Notes: a model not told the origin generated them from the sequence alone. Positions 18,116-28,516 are shown, counted from the stretch's first letter. The stretch is 64,000 nt of DNA from Rhodoferax sp. OV413 (GCA_945861785.1 CAMAWD010000004.1:62001-126000); one strand, 5' to 3'. Numbers and translations: made by a program.

Positions 18116-19783
18116 ATGACTTCTGTTGTAGAAGCGCGCCAGGCCCGGCGCGGCTGGTCGCCGCAGGCAGCGGTGCTGCTGGTTGCCGGTTGGCTGGCAA
18201 CGGTGGGCAACTTGCCACTGTGGCGCGCGGTCTGGGCCCTGCCCGAGCACAACGGCTGGCGCGGGTTGGTTTTTTCTGCCGCGCTCGCAGTCTGGATCGG
18301 CGCGGCGCTGGTGGTGTTGCTGAGTCTGCTTGCCTGGCCGCGGCTGTTCAAGGCGGTCGCTGTGGTGCTGCTGATGGTGGCGGGGGCCAGCACCTATTTC
18401 ATGCTCCAGTACGGCGTGGTGATCGACTCCACCATGATGGTCAACGTGGTGAACACCGACCCGCGCGAGGTGCGCGACCTGCTGTCATGGACACTGCTTT
18501 TCAGTATGTTGTTGGTCGGGGTGCTGCCGGCATTGTGGCTGTGGCACCAGGACATCCTGTGGCGGCGCTGGTGGCCACAGACCTGGCGCAACGCTGTGGC
18601 TTCGTTGCTGGCGCTGGGCGTGCTTGGCGCTGTCACGATCGCGTCCTACCAGGACCTGGCCTCGCTGATGCGCAACCACAAGCACGTCCGTTTTCTGTTC
18701 AACCCGCTCAACGTGTTGTATGGCGGTGGCAAACTGGTGGCCCACACGCTGCCGCAGGCCAGCTTGACGCTGCAAGCGATCGGGCAGGATGCACGCCCGG
18801 GGCCAACATACGCGGCGACAACACGCACGCCGCTTGTCGTTTTGGTCGTGGGTGAAACTGCGCGCGCCGCCAACTTCTCCCTGGGCGGTTACAGCCGCCA
18901 GACCAACCCGGAACTCGGGCAGTTGCGCAGCGACGGTGGCCTGACCTACTTCACGGACGTGCTTTCCTGCGGCACCAACACCCAGGCGTCCGTACCCTGC
19001 ATGTTTTCGCATCTTGGCAAACAGGCCTACGAGGCCGGCCGCCAGCCGTTCGAAAACCTGCTCGACGTCTTGCACCGCGCCGGCCTTGCTGTTTTGTGGC
19101 TGGACAACCAGTCGGGCTGCAAGGGCCTGTGCGCGCGGGTGGACCAGGTCATCACGCGCACGCTGGACGACCCGGCCCTGTGCGGCGGGGGCGAGTGTTT
19201 TGACGAGATCATGCTCAAGGGCCTTGACCAGCGTATTGCCGCGCTCGATCCGGCGCGCCGGGCGCGGGGTGTGGTGGTCGTGATGCACCAGATGGGCAGC
19301 CACGGACCGGCCTACTACCGCCGTTCGCCACCGGCATTCAAGAAGTTCATGCCGGAATGCGCCAGCAACGTGCTGCAGGACTGTCCGCGCGAGCAGCTGG
19401 TCAATGCGTACGACAACACGATCCTGTACACCGACCACGTGCTGGCGAGCACCGCCAGATGGCTGGACCGCGCAGCGCGCGACCAGCCGCTCGACACCGC
19501 CCTGGTCTATGTGTCGGACCACGGTGAATCGCTGGGCGAGAACAACCTCTACCTGCACGGTTTGCCGTACGCGCTCGCTCCGCAGCAGCAGATCCATGTG
19601 CCGATGCTGACCTGGCTGTCAGGCCCGATGCAAAAACGCCTGGGCGTGCGGCAGGACTGCCTGCAAAAGAGCGCGACTGCCCCGCTGACCCACGACAACC
19701 TTTTCCATTCGATGCTGGGTTTGCTGGATGTCAACACAAGCGTCTACCTGCCGCGCCTCGACCTGTTCGCGGGCTGTCGCTGA
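18116..19783 (+). CDS. Phosphoethanolamine-lipid A transferase (EptA/MCR family)
   Basis: Inner-membrane enzyme with a periplasmic alkaline-phosphatase-like domain that moves phosphoethanolamine from phosphatidylethanolamine to lipid A. The 555-residue protein has five N-terminal membrane helices (residues 18-180) and a catalytic domain starting at [21 protein letters not shown], whose Glu binds zinc. [16 protein letters not shown] holds the Thr nucleophile (287 or 289), and [20 protein letters not shown] gives the Asp-His zinc ligands. Several Cys ([28 protein letters not shown]) match the disulfides of the family. Chromosomal members are common and often have modest effect on polymyxin response. 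A bridge to the phosphatase gene at 22.6-23.3 kb is possible, as both act on envelope lipids. Confidence 0.93.
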   Translation: MTSVVEARQARRGWSPQAAVLLVAGWLATVGNLPLWRAVWALPEHNGWRGLVFSAALAVWIGAALVVLLSLLAWPRLFKAVAVVLLMVAGASTYFMLQYGVVIDSTMMVNVVNTDPREVRDLLSWTLLFSMLLVGVLPALWLWHQDILWRRWWPQTWRNAVASLLALGVLGAVTIASYQDLASLMRNHKHVRFLFNPLNVLYGGGKLVAHTLPQASLTLQAIGQDARPGPTYAATTRTPLVVLVVGETARAANFSLGGYSRQTNPELGQLRSDGGLTYFTDVLSCGTNTQASVPCMFSHLGKQAYEAGRQPFENLLDVLHRAGLAVLWLDNQSGCKGLCARVDQVITRTLDDPALCGGGECFDEIMLKGLDQRIAALDPARRARGVVVVMHQMGSHGPAYYRRSPPAFKKFMPECASNVLQDCPREQLVNAYDNTILYTDHVLASTARWLDRAARDQPLDTALVYVSDHGESLGENNLYLHGLPYALAPQQQIHVPMLTWLSGPMQKRLGVRQDCLQKSATAPLTHDNLFHSMLGLLDVNTSVYLPRLDLFAGCR

Positions 19784-19824
19784 CTCTTACAATTTACCGA
19801 ACTCTCCACTACCAGCTGCACGCC

Positions 19825-21033
19825 ATGCAATTCATCCGCTTCTCCGAGCTCTGTGCCGAAGGCAAGGCCAACGGCAAGAGGGTGTTCATCCGGGCCGACC
19901 TCAACGTGCCCCAGGATGACCAGGGCAACATCACGGAAGACACCCGTATCCGGGCGTCGGTGGCTTGCATCCGCATGGCTCTGGACGCCGGTGCGGCGGT
20001 CATGGTGACCTCGCACCTGGGGCGCCCCACGGAAGGCGCATTCACACCCGCCGATTCGCTTGCCCCGGTGGCCCGCCGGCTTGGCGAATTGCTGGGCCGC
20101 GATGTACCGCTGCTGGCAAACTGGGTCGACGGCGTGTTGCTCGACGGCAAGGCCCTGGCACCGGGCCAGTTGGTGATGCTGCAGAACTGCCGCGTCAACA
20201 AGGGCGAGAAGAAGAACAGCGAGGAGCTTGCGCGCAAGATGGCCGCCCTGTGTGACATCTTCGTGCACGACGCTTTTGGCACGGCGCACCGGGCCGAGGC
20301 CAGCACCTACGGCATTGCGCAGTACGCTCCCGTCGCGTGCGCCGGGCCGCTGCTGGCGGCCGAGATCGACGCAATAACCCGCGCACTCAAGGCGCCCAGG
20401 CGTCCGCTGGTGGCGATCGTGGCGGGCTCCAAGGTGTCGACCAAACTCACGATCCTCAGGAGCCTGGCCGACAACGTCGACCAGTTGATCGTCGGCGGTG
20501 GCATCGCCAACACCTTCATGCTGGCTGCCGGCATGCAGATAGGCAAGAGCCTCGCCGAGCCCGACCTGTTGCCCGAGGCGCGTGCCGTCATCGAGGCCAT
20601 GAAGGCGCGTGGCGCTGCGGTCCCGATCCCGACCGACGTGGTGACAGCCAAGGAGTTCAAGGCCGACGCATTGGCCACGGTCAAAGCCGCGACCGACGTG
20701 GCCAGCGACGACCTGATCCTGGACATCGGCCCGCAGACCGCGCAGCGGTTGGCCGGGCAACTCAAGCTGGCCGGCACCATCGTCTGGAACGGACCGGTGG
20801 GCGTGTTCGAGTTTCCGGCGTTCGAAGGTGGCACCAAGGCCATCGCGCAGGCCATTGCCGAGAGCGCGGCGTTTTCGATTGCGGGCGGCGGCGACACCCT
20901 GGCTGCGATCGCCAAATACGCCATTGAAAAGCAGATCGGCTACATCTCGACCGGGGGCGGCGCGTTCCTGGAGGTGCTGGAAGGCAAGACCTTGCCGGCC
21001 TTCGAGATTCTCGCGAAGCGCGCCAAGGGCTGA
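19825..21033 (+). CDS. pgk: Phosphoglycerate kinase
   Basis: Transfers phosphate from 1,3-bisphosphoglycerate to ADP in lower glycolysis. The 402-residue product has the N-domain motif [29 protein letters not shown], the nucleotide-side [13 protein letters not shown] stretch [21 protein letters not shown] and the C-terminal [15 protein letters not shown] hairpin follows the gene (see 21039-21059). The usual ENVRFNKGE segment reads [13 protein letters not shown], with Glu and Phe replaced, which is tolerated in relatives. No promoter can be assigned with confidence; a TTACAATTT lies upstream. Confidence 0.96.
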   Translation: MQFIRFSELCAEGKANGKRVFIRADLNVPQDDQGNITEDTRIRASVACIRMALDAGAAVMVTSHLGRPTEGAFTPADSLAPVARRLGELLGRDVPLLANWVDGVLLDGKALAPGQLVMLQNCRVNKGEKKNSEELARKMAALCDIFVHDAFGTAHRAEASTYGIAQYAPVACAGPLLAAEIDAITRALKAPRRPLVAIVAGSKVSTKLTILRSLADNVDQLIVGGGIANTFMLAAGMQIGKSLAEPDLLPEARAVIEAMKARGAAVPIPTDVVTAKEFKADALATVKAATDVASDDLILDIGPQTAQRLAGQLKLAGTIVWNGPVGVFEFPAFEGGTKAIAQAIAESAAFSIAGGGDTLAAIAKYAIEKQIGYISTGGGAFLEVLEGKTLPAFEILAKRAKG

Positions 21034-21038
21034 GTGTT

Positions 21039-21059
21039 CAGGCCGCACCCGGCGGCCTG
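21039..21059. repeat. Stem-loop after pgk
   Basis: CAGGCCGC (21039-21046) pairs with GCGGCCTG (21052-21059) around a 5-nt loop, six bases after the pgk stop. Six T's occur only 15 bp later (21075-21080), so it is not a canonical intrinsic terminator. It may stabilise the pgk 3' end while some transcripts continue into pyk. Confidence 0.4.
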
Positions 21060-21118
21060 GCAACCGCCTGGTAATTTTTTCCATGGGAAAATCCTTGGCA
21101 TTACAAGGAGACTTCCCC

Positions 21119-22555
21119 ATGGCACTGCGCCGCGCCACCAAAATTGTTGCCACACTCGGTCCGGCATCGAGTGACCCCGCCCTGCTGGAGCAGATGATCC
21201 GCGCCGGCGTGAATGTGGTGCGACTGAATTTCAGCCATGGCGTCGCGCAGGACCATATCGACCGGGCGCGGCTGGTGCGCGAAGCCGCGCATCGGGCTGG
21301 CCGTGAAGTGGCGATCATGGCCGACCTGCAGGGACCGAAGATCCGGGTCGGCAAGTTCGCGCAGGGCAAGGTGATGCTCGAGGCCGGCGCCCCATTCGTA
21401 TTGGACGCGGCACGCACCGAACTCGGTGATGTGACTGCCGTGGGTCTGGACTACAAGCCGTTGCCGCGCGAGGTCAAGGTCGGGGACACCTTGCTGCTCA
21501 ACGACGGGCTGATCGTCATTGTCGTCAATGCGGTCCGGGGCGAGGCCATCCACACCACGGTCAAGCTTGGCGGCGAGTTGTCCAACAACAAGGGAATCAA
21601 CAAGCAGGGCGGTGGGCTCACCGCCCCAGCCCTGACAGCCAAGGACATGGACGACATCCGCACCGCGATGCAGTTCCAGGCCGACTACGTCGCTGTGAGT
21701 TTTCCCAAGAATGCCACCGACATGGAGATGGCGCGCCAGTTGTGCAACGTGGCGGCCGCTGAATTCAACCACCGCCCGGGGCTGATCGCCAAGATTGAAC
21801 GTGCCGAGGCGATCCCCAAACTGCTCGAGATCCTGCTGGCCAGCGACGGCATCATGGTGGCGCGTGGCGACCTGGCGGTCGAAGTTGGCAATGCTGCGGT
21901 GCCGGCCCTGCAAAAACGCATGATCAAGCTGGCCCGCGAGCACGACAAGGTGGTGATCACCGCCACCCAGATGATGGAGTCGATGATCACCAACCCGGTG
22001 CCCACGCGGGCAGAAGTCAGCGACGTGGCCAATGCCGTGCTCGACGGCACCGACGCAGTGATGTTGTCGGCCGAGACCGCCGCCGGCAAATACCCGCTGG
22101 AGACGGTCGTGGAAATGGCCAAGATCTGCCATGCGGCCGAGGCCCACGACGTGGTCAAGCTCGATGCCGACTTCAGCGGCAAGATTTTTGCGCGCATCGA
22201 CCAGTCGATCGCCATGGGTGCGTTGTTCACCGCCCACCACCTTGGCGCGAAGGCCATCGTCGCCATGACCGACAGTGGCTCCACCCCCTTGTGGATGAGC
22301 CGCCACCTGATCCAGATTCCCATCTACGCGTTCACGCCCCGGGTGGCGACGCAGCGCAAGATGGCGCTGTACCGCAACGTGCGCCCGCTGCTCAAGGACA
22401 CCAGCGGCGACCGCGACACGGCACTGCAACAAGCCGAAAACGATCTCAAGTTGCGTGGCCTGATTCAGTCTGGCGATATCTACGCCATTACCTGTGGGGA
22501 GCCGATGGGTGCGCCCGGCGGCACCAACATGCTCAAGATCTGCCAGGTGGTTTGA
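21119..22555 (+). CDS. pyk: Pyruvate kinase
   Basis: Final step of glycolysis: phosphoenolpyruvate plus ADP to pyruvate plus ATP. The 478-residue product has TKIVATLGPASSDP, VVRLNFSHG, ADLQGPKIRVG, the GLIAKIERAEAI segment with the active-site Lys and Glu, MVARGDLAVEVG, VITATQMMESMI and a full C-terminal domain. ATG 21119 was chosen over the in-frame ATG 21083 because AAGGAG lies eight bases before it. It follows pgk and precedes fba on the same strand, with the PAP2 gene inserted in the opposite direction between them. Confidence 0.96.
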   Translation: MALRRATKIVATLGPASSDPALLEQMIRAGVNVVRLNFSHGVAQDHIDRARLVREAAHRAGREVAIMADLQGPKIRVGKFAQGKVMLEAGAPFVLDAARTELGDVTAVGLDYKPLPREVKVGDTLLLNDGLIVIVVNAVRGEAIHTTVKLGGELSNNKGINKQGGGLTAPALTAKDMDDIRTAMQFQADYVAVSFPKNATDMEMARQLCNVAAAEFNHRPGLIAKIERAEAIPKLLEILLASDGIMVARGDLAVEVGNAAVPALQKRMIKLAREHDKVVITATQMMESMITNPVPTRAEVSDVANAVLDGTDAVMLSAETAAGKYPLETVVEMAKICHAAEAHDVVKLDADFSGKIFARIDQSIAMGALFTAHHLGAKAIVAMTDSGSTPLWMSRHLIQIPIYAFTPRVATQRKMALYRNVRPLLKDTSGDRDTALQQAENDLKLRGLIQSGDIYAITCGEPMGAPGGTNMLKICQVV

Positions 22556-22568
22556 AGCCAGACCGGGC

Positions 22569-23294
22569 TCACGGCCGGTGTGAAGCCCGGGCAGGCGAGC
22601 CGAACCAGCGCCGCACCGGGGTGTGCTCGAGCAGCAGGTAGACACTCCCGGCGATGACCCAGCTCATCCAGCCGGTCCACAGGGTGTGGCTCATGTAGTG
22701 GGCGCCGCGTACCTGCTGGGCCAGGCCAATGGTTGTACCGGCCAATACGGTGACAGCCAGCCACACCAGGGCGCCACGGGGCGCACGCCCCCGAAGCCAG
22801 AAGTAGCCGGTGAAGAAGGCGAACGCCGCCGACGCATGCCCGGCGGGAAAACACAAACCTTCACCGCCGTCGGTTACACCCCAATTCCAGTGGGGTACAT
22901 ATGCGGCACGGCCACCGAACTCCGACAGTTCCCAGGGGCAACTGGTCAGGCTGCGGTTTTTCAGCAACCAGATGGCCAGGATGGTGACGAGGGTGCCGAC
23001 CAGCAGGTGGATGCGTTCGCGCCGCGGCAACCTGCGCAATGGGCCGGCGGGCCACCAAATCGCGATCACCAGGCACAGCTGCAAGGTCCAGGCAAGGCGG
23101 CGCGCGCCCTGGTGCAGCAGGCCAGAGAACAACCAGTGATCCCGGTAGGCGAAACCCGTGGCGGAGCCGAACCAGTGCGCCAGTGCCAGATCCTGCCCCA
23201 GCAGGTCCCATGCCGCCAGCACCAGCCCTGTCGCCATGGTCCAGGCGACAAGCTGCCAAGGTGAAGGGCGTGGCGGGGATGCTTCGTGGTGCAT
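22569..23294 (-). CDS. PAP2 superfamily membrane phosphatase
   Basis: Polytopic phosphatase of about 241 residues related to lipid A or undecaprenyl-pyrophosphate phosphatases. It shows the three PAP2 motifs: LLKNRSLTSCPWEL (motif 1 Lys and Arg), CFPAGHASAAFAF (PxGH, motif 2) and VRGAHYMSHTLWTGW (motif 3, with R and H). Five to six membrane helices are visible. The start at 23294 (MHHEASPPRP) is a choice; the frame is open to an ATG at 23378, and neither has a strong ribosome site. It is convergent with pyk, stops 14 bp apart, and may have moved in relation to the usual pyk-fba order. Its substrate cannot be read from the sequence. Confidence 0.83.
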   Translation of the reverse strand: MHHEASPPRPSPWQLVAWTMATGLVLAAWDLLGQDLALAHWFGSATGFAYRDHWLFSGLLHQGARRLAWTLQLCLVIAIWWPAGPLRRLPRRERIHLLVGTLVTILAIWLLKNRSLTSCPWELSEFGGRAAYVPHWNWGVTDGGEGLCFPAGHASAAFAFFTGYFWLRGRAPRGALVWLAVTVLAGTTIGLAQQVRGAHYMSHTLWTGWMSWVIAGSVYLLLEHTPVRRWFGSPARASHRP

Positions 23295-23407
23295 CAGTGG
23301 CAGGCGGACAGGATGGTGCTGGCGGTGGCGAAGCTCGAAGGATACACGGCTGAAAAACTCGGCCCGGTGTGGTCGCAAAGTCGGGCTTCGCGCGCTAAAA
23401 TTGAAAT

Positions 23408-23437
23408 GGTTACGAGGTGGTTACGGTGGTTGTAACC
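23408..23437. promoter_or_regulatory. GGTTAC repeats upstream of fba
   Basis: GGTTAC occurs at 23408-23413 and again at 23419-23424, one helical turn apart, and GGTTGTAACC at 23428-23437 gives the same half-site facing the other way. They lie 45-75 bp before the fba start. This phasing suggests a regulator binding one face of the helix, but no name can be given. Confidence 0.35.
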
Positions 23438-23481
23438 AGCTTGCGTGACGTCAACACCTAACAAATATGGGGGGTCTCACC

Positions 23482-24546
23482 ATGGCACTCGTTTCGATGC
23501 GCGAACTGCTGGACCACGCCGCTGTCAACGGCTACGGAATCCCGGCGTTCAACGTCAACAACCTGGAACAGGTGCAGGCAGTCATGTCGGCCGCAGACGA
23601 GGTTGGCGCGCCGGTCATCCTGCAGGCCAGTGCTGGTGCACGCAAATATGCGGGCGAGTCCTTCATCAAGCACCTCATCCTGGCTGCGGTCGAGAGTTAC
23701 CCGCATATCCCGTTGGTGATGCACCAGGACCACGGGCAAAGCCCCGATATCTGCCAGGGCGCGATCAACCTGGGATTCAGTTCAGTCATGATGGACGGCT
23801 CGCTGATGGGCGATGGCAAGACGATTGCCAGCTACGACTACAACGTCGAGGTTACCCGCAAGGTGGTCGACATGGCGCATGCCACGGGTGTCACGGTGGA
23901 GGGCGAACTGGGCTGCCTCGGTTCGCTCGAGACCATGCGCGGCGACAAGGAGGACGGCCACGGCACCGACGCCACCATGACCATGGAGCAGCTGCTCACC
24001 GACCCCGAGCAGGCGGCCGATTTCGTGCGCCGCACCCAGCTCGATGCACTCGCCATTGCCATCGGAACCAGCCACGGCGCCTACAAGTTCACGCGCAAAC
24101 CCACCGGCGACATCCTGGCCATCGAGCGCATCAAGGAAATCAACCGCCGCCTGCCTAACACCCACCTGGTGATGCACGGTTCGTCCTCCGTGCCGCAAGA
24201 CCTGCTGGCCATCATCCGCCAGTACGGTGGCGACATGAAAGAGACCTACGGCGTGCCGGTGGAAGAAATCCAGAAGGCGATCCAGTTCGGCGTGCGCAAG
24301 ATCAACATCGACACCGATGTGCGCCTGGCCATGACCGGGGCGGTGCGCAAGTACATGGCCGAGAACCCCGACAAATTCGATCCACGCGACTGGCTCAAGC
24401 CGGCGCGCGAAGCGGCCAAGCAGATCTGCAAGCAGCGCTACCTGCAGTTCGGCTGCGAGGGCCAGGGCGGCAAGATCAAGGGCCACAGCCTGCACATGGT
24501 GGCGCAGCAATATGCGCGGGGTGAACTGGCACAGGTCGTGCAGTAG
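23482..24546 (+). CDS. fba: Fructose-bisphosphate aldolase, class II
   Basis: Zinc aldolase that interconverts fructose-1,6-bisphosphate with dihydroxyacetone phosphate and glyceraldehyde-3-phosphate. The 354-residue product has [17 protein letters not shown] (zinc His), [26 protein letters not shown] (second zinc site), [14 protein letters not shown] and [11 protein letters not shown]. This is the long type usual in beta-proteobacteria. The ATG at 23482 ([12 protein letters not shown]) is preferred to an alternative start at 23467 because GGGGGT sits just before it. It belongs to the run pgk, pyk, fba, purC. Confidence 0.95.
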   Translation: MALVSMRELLDHAAVNGYGIPAFNVNNLEQVQAVMSAADEVGAPVILQASAGARKYAGESFIKHLILAAVESYPHIPLVMHQDHGQSPDICQGAINLGFSSVMMDGSLMGDGKTIASYDYNVEVTRKVVDMAHATGVTVEGELGCLGSLETMRGDKEDGHGTDATMTMEQLLTDPEQAADFVRRTQLDALAIAIGTSHGAYKFTRKPTGDILAIERIKEINRRLPNTHLVMHGSSSVPQDLLAIIRQYGGDMKETYGVPVEEIQKAIQFGVRKINIDTDVRLAMTGAVRKYMAENPDKFDPRDWLKPAREAAKQICKQRYLQFGCEGQGGKIKGHSLHMVAQQYARGELAQVVQ

Positions 24547-24553
24547 GCGATTG

Positions 24554-24582
24554 ACGGCCGTGCTGCACCAGCGGTCGGCCGT
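24554..24582. repeat. Inverted repeat between fba and purC
   Basis: ACGGCCG (24554-24560) and CGGCCGT (24576-24582) form a 7-bp stem over a 15-nt loop, eight bases after the fba stop. There is no T run. It may slow decay of the fba message or weakly terminate it. Confidence 0.3.
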
Positions 24583-24634
24583 GCCCGGCTGACGGAACAT
24601 GCGGGACAATATTGCCTCGCAACACCGTCCCCCT

Positions 24635-25555
24635 ATGTCCACTCCAGCGCCCGCCCTCCACACCACCTCCCTCCACAGCTTGCGGTTGCTCGCGCGCGGC
24701 AAGGTGCGCGACAACTATGCGGTCGGCACCGACCGCATCCTGATGGTCGCAAGCGACCGGCTCAGTGCCTTCGACGTGATCTTGGGCCAACCGATCCCCG
24801 GCAAAGGCATGTTGCTGACCCGGATGGCGCTTTTCTGGTTCGATCGCCTGGGCCACATCTGTCCGAACCACCTTACCGGCATCGACCCCGAGTCGGTGGT
24901 CGACCCATCGGAACGCGCGCAGGTGCGTGGCCGCTCGATGCTGGTCCAGCGGCTCGAGCCGATCCCGGTCGAGGCGGTGGTGCGGGGTTACCTCGCCGGC
25001 AGCGGCTGGAAGGAGTACCAGGCCGACCAGACCGTATGTGGCGTGCCCTTGCCTGCGGGGCTGCGCAATGCATCGAAGCTGCCTGAGCCCATCTACACCC
25101 CGGCCGCGAAAGCACAGGCCGGTGAACACGACGAGAACATCAGCTTCGAGCGCACGGTCGAGATCGTCGGCGCGGAGCTGGCAGAGCAGCTCCGCGCCAC
25201 CAGCCTGGCACTGTACAAGGCGGGCGCGGAGTTCGCCCTGCAGCGCGGCATCATCATCGCCGACACCAAGTTCGAGTTCGGGCTCGACCCCGCAGGCCGG
25301 CTGGTCCTGATGGACGAGGTGCTGACGCCCGATTCCTCGCGTTTCTGGCCGATGGAAAGTTACCGCGAGGGCAGCAACCCGCCAAGCTACGACAAACAGT
25401 TCGTGCGCGACTGGCTGGAGCAGGTGCGTGTCGATGGCCAGCCCTGGAACAAACGACCCCCTGCACCCGTACTGCCGCAAGATGTGACAGACCACACTGC
25501 CGCGACCTACCGCGAGGCGCTCCAGCGTCTGACTGGCAGCACCGACCTGGGCTGA
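24635..25555 (+). CDS. purC: Phosphoribosylaminoimidazole-succinocarboxamide synthase
   Basis: Joins CAIR with aspartate in purine synthesis (SAICAR synthase). The 306-residue product has [13 protein letters not shown], the SDRLSAFDV motif, [32 protein letters not shown] and [14 protein letters not shown]. This length is that of the long proteobacterial form. ATG 24635 starts [11 protein letters not shown]; an upstream ATG at 24599 is in frame but overlaps the likely promoter (ACAATATT just before). It is followed after only 27 bp by the MBOAT-like gene, so the next three genes may be read from the purC promoter. Confidence 0.95.
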   Translation: MSTPAPALHTTSLHSLRLLARGKVRDNYAVGTDRILMVASDRLSAFDVILGQPIPGKGMLLTRMALFWFDRLGHICPNHLTGIDPESVVDPSERAQVRGRSMLVQRLEPIPVEAVVRGYLAGSGWKEYQADQTVCGVPLPAGLRNASKLPEPIYTPAAKAQAGEHDENISFERTVEIVGAELAEQLRATSLALYKAGAEFALQRGIIIADTKFEFGLDPAGRLVLMDEVLTPDSSRFWPMESYREGSNPPSYDKQFVRDWLEQVRVDGQPWNKRPPAPVLPQDVTDHTAATYREALQRLTGSTDLG

Positions 25556-25582
25556 ACCGACCCGCTCACGGGCTTTTGTGCC

Positions 25583-26962
25583 ATGGCGCTTCGCGACCCC
25601 CTGCAGTTCCACGAAAGCCCCGCTGCCATTGCCTGGTGGTGCGCTGCGGGAGGCCGCACGCTGGTGTGGTTGACGCCGCCATCACGCCGGCGCATGTTGT
25701 TGTCGCTGGCCGCACTCGGCGTGGGTACTGTCACCATGCTGCAGACGCTGGCCAAACACACAGGCCTGCCGCTGTCCACAGCTGCCTGGCAGCCGGTGCT
25801 GGTCGTGCTGGCGCAGTTCCTGTTGTTGTGGCTGGTTTACCGTGCCGCCATGTCCTATGCCCGCTTGCCCGGGCCGGTGCGCCGCCATCCGCAATGGGCG
25901 CTGCATGGCACCTACTGGCTGATGCTCGTCGTGTTGTGGGCAAGCACCCCTGAAGCAGGCCTTTGGCGTGCGGTGGTGTTCGGCCTGGCACTGCTCTACC
26001 CGGTGGTGATCTGGCGTTGCGCCTACATGGTCCTGGCCGGTCAGCATGGGCGCATGAAGGGCACCGGTATCACCGACCACTTGTTCTATCTCTGGCCGGC
26101 TTATGGCGGCTCCAACACCCCGTATGGCAAGGGCCTGGCCTATCTGTCACAAAACGAGGCCAGGACCACCGAAGAGCTGGCGCGTTCGCAACTGGCTGGC
26201 ATCAAGCTGCTGCTGCTGGCCGTGGTCTGGCGCCTGGTGTTGACCTTGTTCGAGGGCACCGTGTACGGGTCTGGCAATGGCCTGACCCGGGCCATTGGTG
26301 GGCTCACTGTCGGGGTGCCTGAACTTTCGGTGTTGCTGGCGCAGCCGGGCCCGACTTCGCCCGTCCAGGGCTGGATGAGCGTGTATTGCCAGTTGTTCGA
26401 GGACGTCCTGCGCCTGGCGGTCAAGGGCCACCTGATCGTGGGCATGTTGCGGCTGTGGGGCTTCAATGTTTTCCGCAACACCTACAAGCCCCTGCTGGCC
26501 GAGTCGGTGGTGGAATTCTGGAACCGCTTCTTCTACTATTTCAAGGAACTGCTGTCCACCTTCTTTTTCATGCCGACCTTCACCGGTGTTGGCAAGCGCT
26601 TGAAGCGTTGGCCGCGCCTGCGGTTGCTGGTCGCCGTGTTTGCCGCCGCTTTTGTGGGTAACGTGTACTACCATGTCATCAAGGATGCCGCCGCGATGGC
26701 GCAGGGCCAGTTCTTGCAGGTGCTCCAGGCGCACCAGTCGCGCATGTTTTATTGCCTGCTGCTGGCGCTGGGCATTTTTATCTCGATGCTGCGTGAGCAG
26801 AACCGCCGCGGGCAGGCGGTTGCGGCGGGCACCGCGCCGCGCTGGTTGCGCATCTTCGGCGTATGGACTTTTTTCAGCCTGATCTCGATCTGGAACACCG
26901 ATGGTGGCGCCCCTTTCCTGAGACGGGTGGATTTTTTCCTGGGCCTGTTCTGTCTGGCATGA
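25583..26962 (+). CDS. MBOAT-like multi-pass membrane protein
   Basis: 459 residues with about ten hydrophobic helices. Residues 311-331 read EFWNRFFYYFKELLSTFFFM, which resembles the core of DltB and AlgI acyltransferases (FWxRWH...FRDYLY), and the following helix ends in VGNVYYHVI with His364, a candidate active-site His. Residues 155-195 carry a charged, conserved-looking loop (GRMKGTGITDHLFYLWPAYG). I infer a membrane-bound O-acyltransferase, but the match is distant and the usual WHG motif is not present. It sits between purC and an adenylating ligase plus a carrier protein, the partners a DltB-type enzyme needs. The gap to the ligase is 33 bp. The acceptor could be a lipid, glycan or protein. 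Confidence 0.55.
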   Translation: MALRDPLQFHESPAAIAWWCAAGGRTLVWLTPPSRRRMLLSLAALGVGTVTMLQTLAKHTGLPLSTAAWQPVLVVLAQFLLLWLVYRAAMSYARLPGPVRRHPQWALHGTYWLMLVVLWASTPEAGLWRAVVFGLALLYPVVIWRCAYMVLAGQHGRMKGTGITDHLFYLWPAYGGSNTPYGKGLAYLSQNEARTTEELARSQLAGIKLLLLAVVWRLVLTLFEGTVYGSGNGLTRAIGGLTVGVPELSVLLAQPGPTSPVQGWMSVYCQLFEDVLRLAVKGHLIVGMLRLWGFNVFRNTYKPLLAESVVEFWNRFFYYFKELLSTFFFMPTFTGVGKRLKRWPRLRLLVAVFAAAFVGNVYYHVIKDAAAMAQGQFLQVLQAHQSRMFYCLLLALGIFISMLREQNRRGQAVAAGTAPRWLRIFGVWTFFSLISIWNTDGGAPFLRRVDFFLGLFCLA

Positions 26963-26995
26963 GCTGGCACCAACTTTTGGAGGCAATCGAACACC

Positions 26996-28516
26996 ATGTT
27001 TCTTGATCTGCAAGTGGGAAACCTCTGCGAGCCCATCAGCGGCCGCTCCTGGGACCGCGCCGCGATTCAGCGCGAGGTCGGTCTGCGTGTGGCCCGTTTC
27101 CAGCGCCATGGCCTGGCGCGTGGCGACCGCGTGTTCCTGCCGTTCGGCAACCGGCTGGAGTTTTTTGCCGAACTGCTCGCAATCTGGCAACTGGGCGCCT
27201 GTGCCGTTCCCATCGACGCACGGCTGACGCCGTTCGAGGTGACAACGCTGGTGGGCGCTGCCAAACCACGCATGGCCGTGGTGGACGACGCGACCGATGC
27301 CGCCGTGGTCAGCGCCCTGGCCGGGGTGGCGGTGCCCACCGTCAGCACGCTTGACACCGGCGACGTGTTGGCCACGGCAGGCCTGAGCCACCTGGACGAC
27401 GACGCGCTGATCCTGTTCACTTCCGGCTCGACCGGCGCACCCAAGGGCGTGGTGCATACCCACCGCTCCTTGCGCGCGCGCTGGGTCTCCTTGCGCGATG
27501 CGCTGGGCGTGGCCGACTTTGCCCGCACACTGTGCCTGCTGCCCACGCACTTCGGCCACGGCCTGATCTGCAACTGCCTGTTCCCCTGGCTCTGCGGGCA
27601 GGACCTTTTCATCACGCCACCGTTCCGCCCCGACATCCTCATGCGCCTGGGCAAGATCCTCGACGACAACCGCATCACCTTCATGTCCTCGGTGCCCTCG
27701 GTCTGGAAGGTGGCGCTCAAGCTGTCCAAACGACCGCAGGCCGGCACGCTCCGGCGTGTGCATGTCGGCTCGGCGCCGCTGTCGGCCCACATCTGGGAAG
27801 ACATCCGCGCCTGGACCGGCACGCGCCAGGTCTGCAATGCCTACGGCATCACCGAGACCGGCAGCTGGGTGGTGGGCCTGGCCAATGCCGATGTTCCTGC
27901 CGAGGATGGCCTGGTGGGTGAAGGCTGGGGCGCCGTGGTCAAGGTGCTGCGCACGTCGCAAACCACGGCCCCGCTCACGGCCGATGCCGAATGCGCCGTG
28001 GGCGAGTCCGGGTATGTGTGGCTCAACACGCCGGCCTTGATGAAAGGGTATTTCCAGCGTGACGACCTGACCAATGCTGCGGTGATCGACGGCTGGTTCT
28101 TCACCGGCGACATCGGCATCCTGAACGAACAAGGGCAACTGGTGCTCAAGGGCCGCGAACGCGACGAGATCAACAAAGGCGGCATGAAGATCTACCCGGG
28201 CGACGTCGATGCCGTGGTGGAGCGTTTTGCGCAGGCCAACGATGTCTGCACCTTTGCGCTCGACGACGACATCTACGGACAGATCGTGGGCATCGCGGTG
28301 GTACTGCCCGACAGCTCCGACGCCACGGTGCGCGCTCTGCACGCCTGGATGACCAGCCACCTTGCCGAACCCAAAATGCCCAGCCGTTGGTGGGTGGTGG
28401 AGGAGATTCCGCGCACCTCGCGCGGCAAGATCAACCGCGAGGCCGTCAACGCCGCTTGCACGGGCAAACCGGCGCTCGACCTGGTGCGCATACTGAGCGG
28501 GGCGGCGTCCCAATGA
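26996..28516 (+). CDS. Adenylate-forming acyl/aminoacyl ligase (ANL superfamily)
   Basis: 506-residue enzyme predicted to activate a carboxylic acid as the acyl-adenylate and transfer it to a thiol, here most likely the carrier protein encoded next. Motifs in order: LILFTSGSTGAPKGVVHTH (P-loop, near 141), NAYGITETG (near 281), WFFTGDIGILNEQGQL, KGRERDEINKGGMKIYPG (hinge) and PRTSRGKINREA with the catalytic Lys near 478. Overall length and layout suit DltA-like or acyl-ACP/CoA ligases. Substrate cannot be read from the sequence. GGAGG at 26979-26983 lies 12 bases before ATG 26996. Its stop overlaps the carrier start in ATGA, a strong sign of joint function. Confidence 0.88.
   Translation: MFLDLQVGNLCEPISGRSWDRAAIQREVGLRVARFQRHGLARGDRVFLPFGNRLEFFAELLAIWQLGACAVPIDARLTPFEVTTLVGAAKPRMAVVDDATDAAVVSALAGVAVPTVSTLDTGDVLATAGLSHLDDDALILFTSGSTGAPKGVVHTHRSLRARWVSLRDALGVADFARTLCLLPTHFGHGLICNCLFPWLCGQDLFITPPFRPDILMRLGKILDDNRITFMSSVPSVWKVALKLSKRPQAGTLRRVHVGSAPLSAHIWEDIRAWTGTRQVCNAYGITETGSWVVGLANADVPAEDGLVGEGWGAVVKVLRTSQTTAPLTADAECAVGESGYVWLNTPALMKGYFQRDDLTNAAVIDGWFFTGDIGILNEQGQLVLKGRERDEINKGGMKIYPGDVDAVVERFAQANDVCTFALDDDIYGQIVGIAVVLPDSSDATVRALHAWMTSHLAEPKMPSRWWVVEEIPRTSRGKINREAVNAACTGKPALDLVRILSGAASQ

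Noticed and set aside
21039..21080. Rho-independent terminator after pgk
   Set aside because: The hairpin is good but the T run starts 15 bp after it; kept only as a stem-loop.
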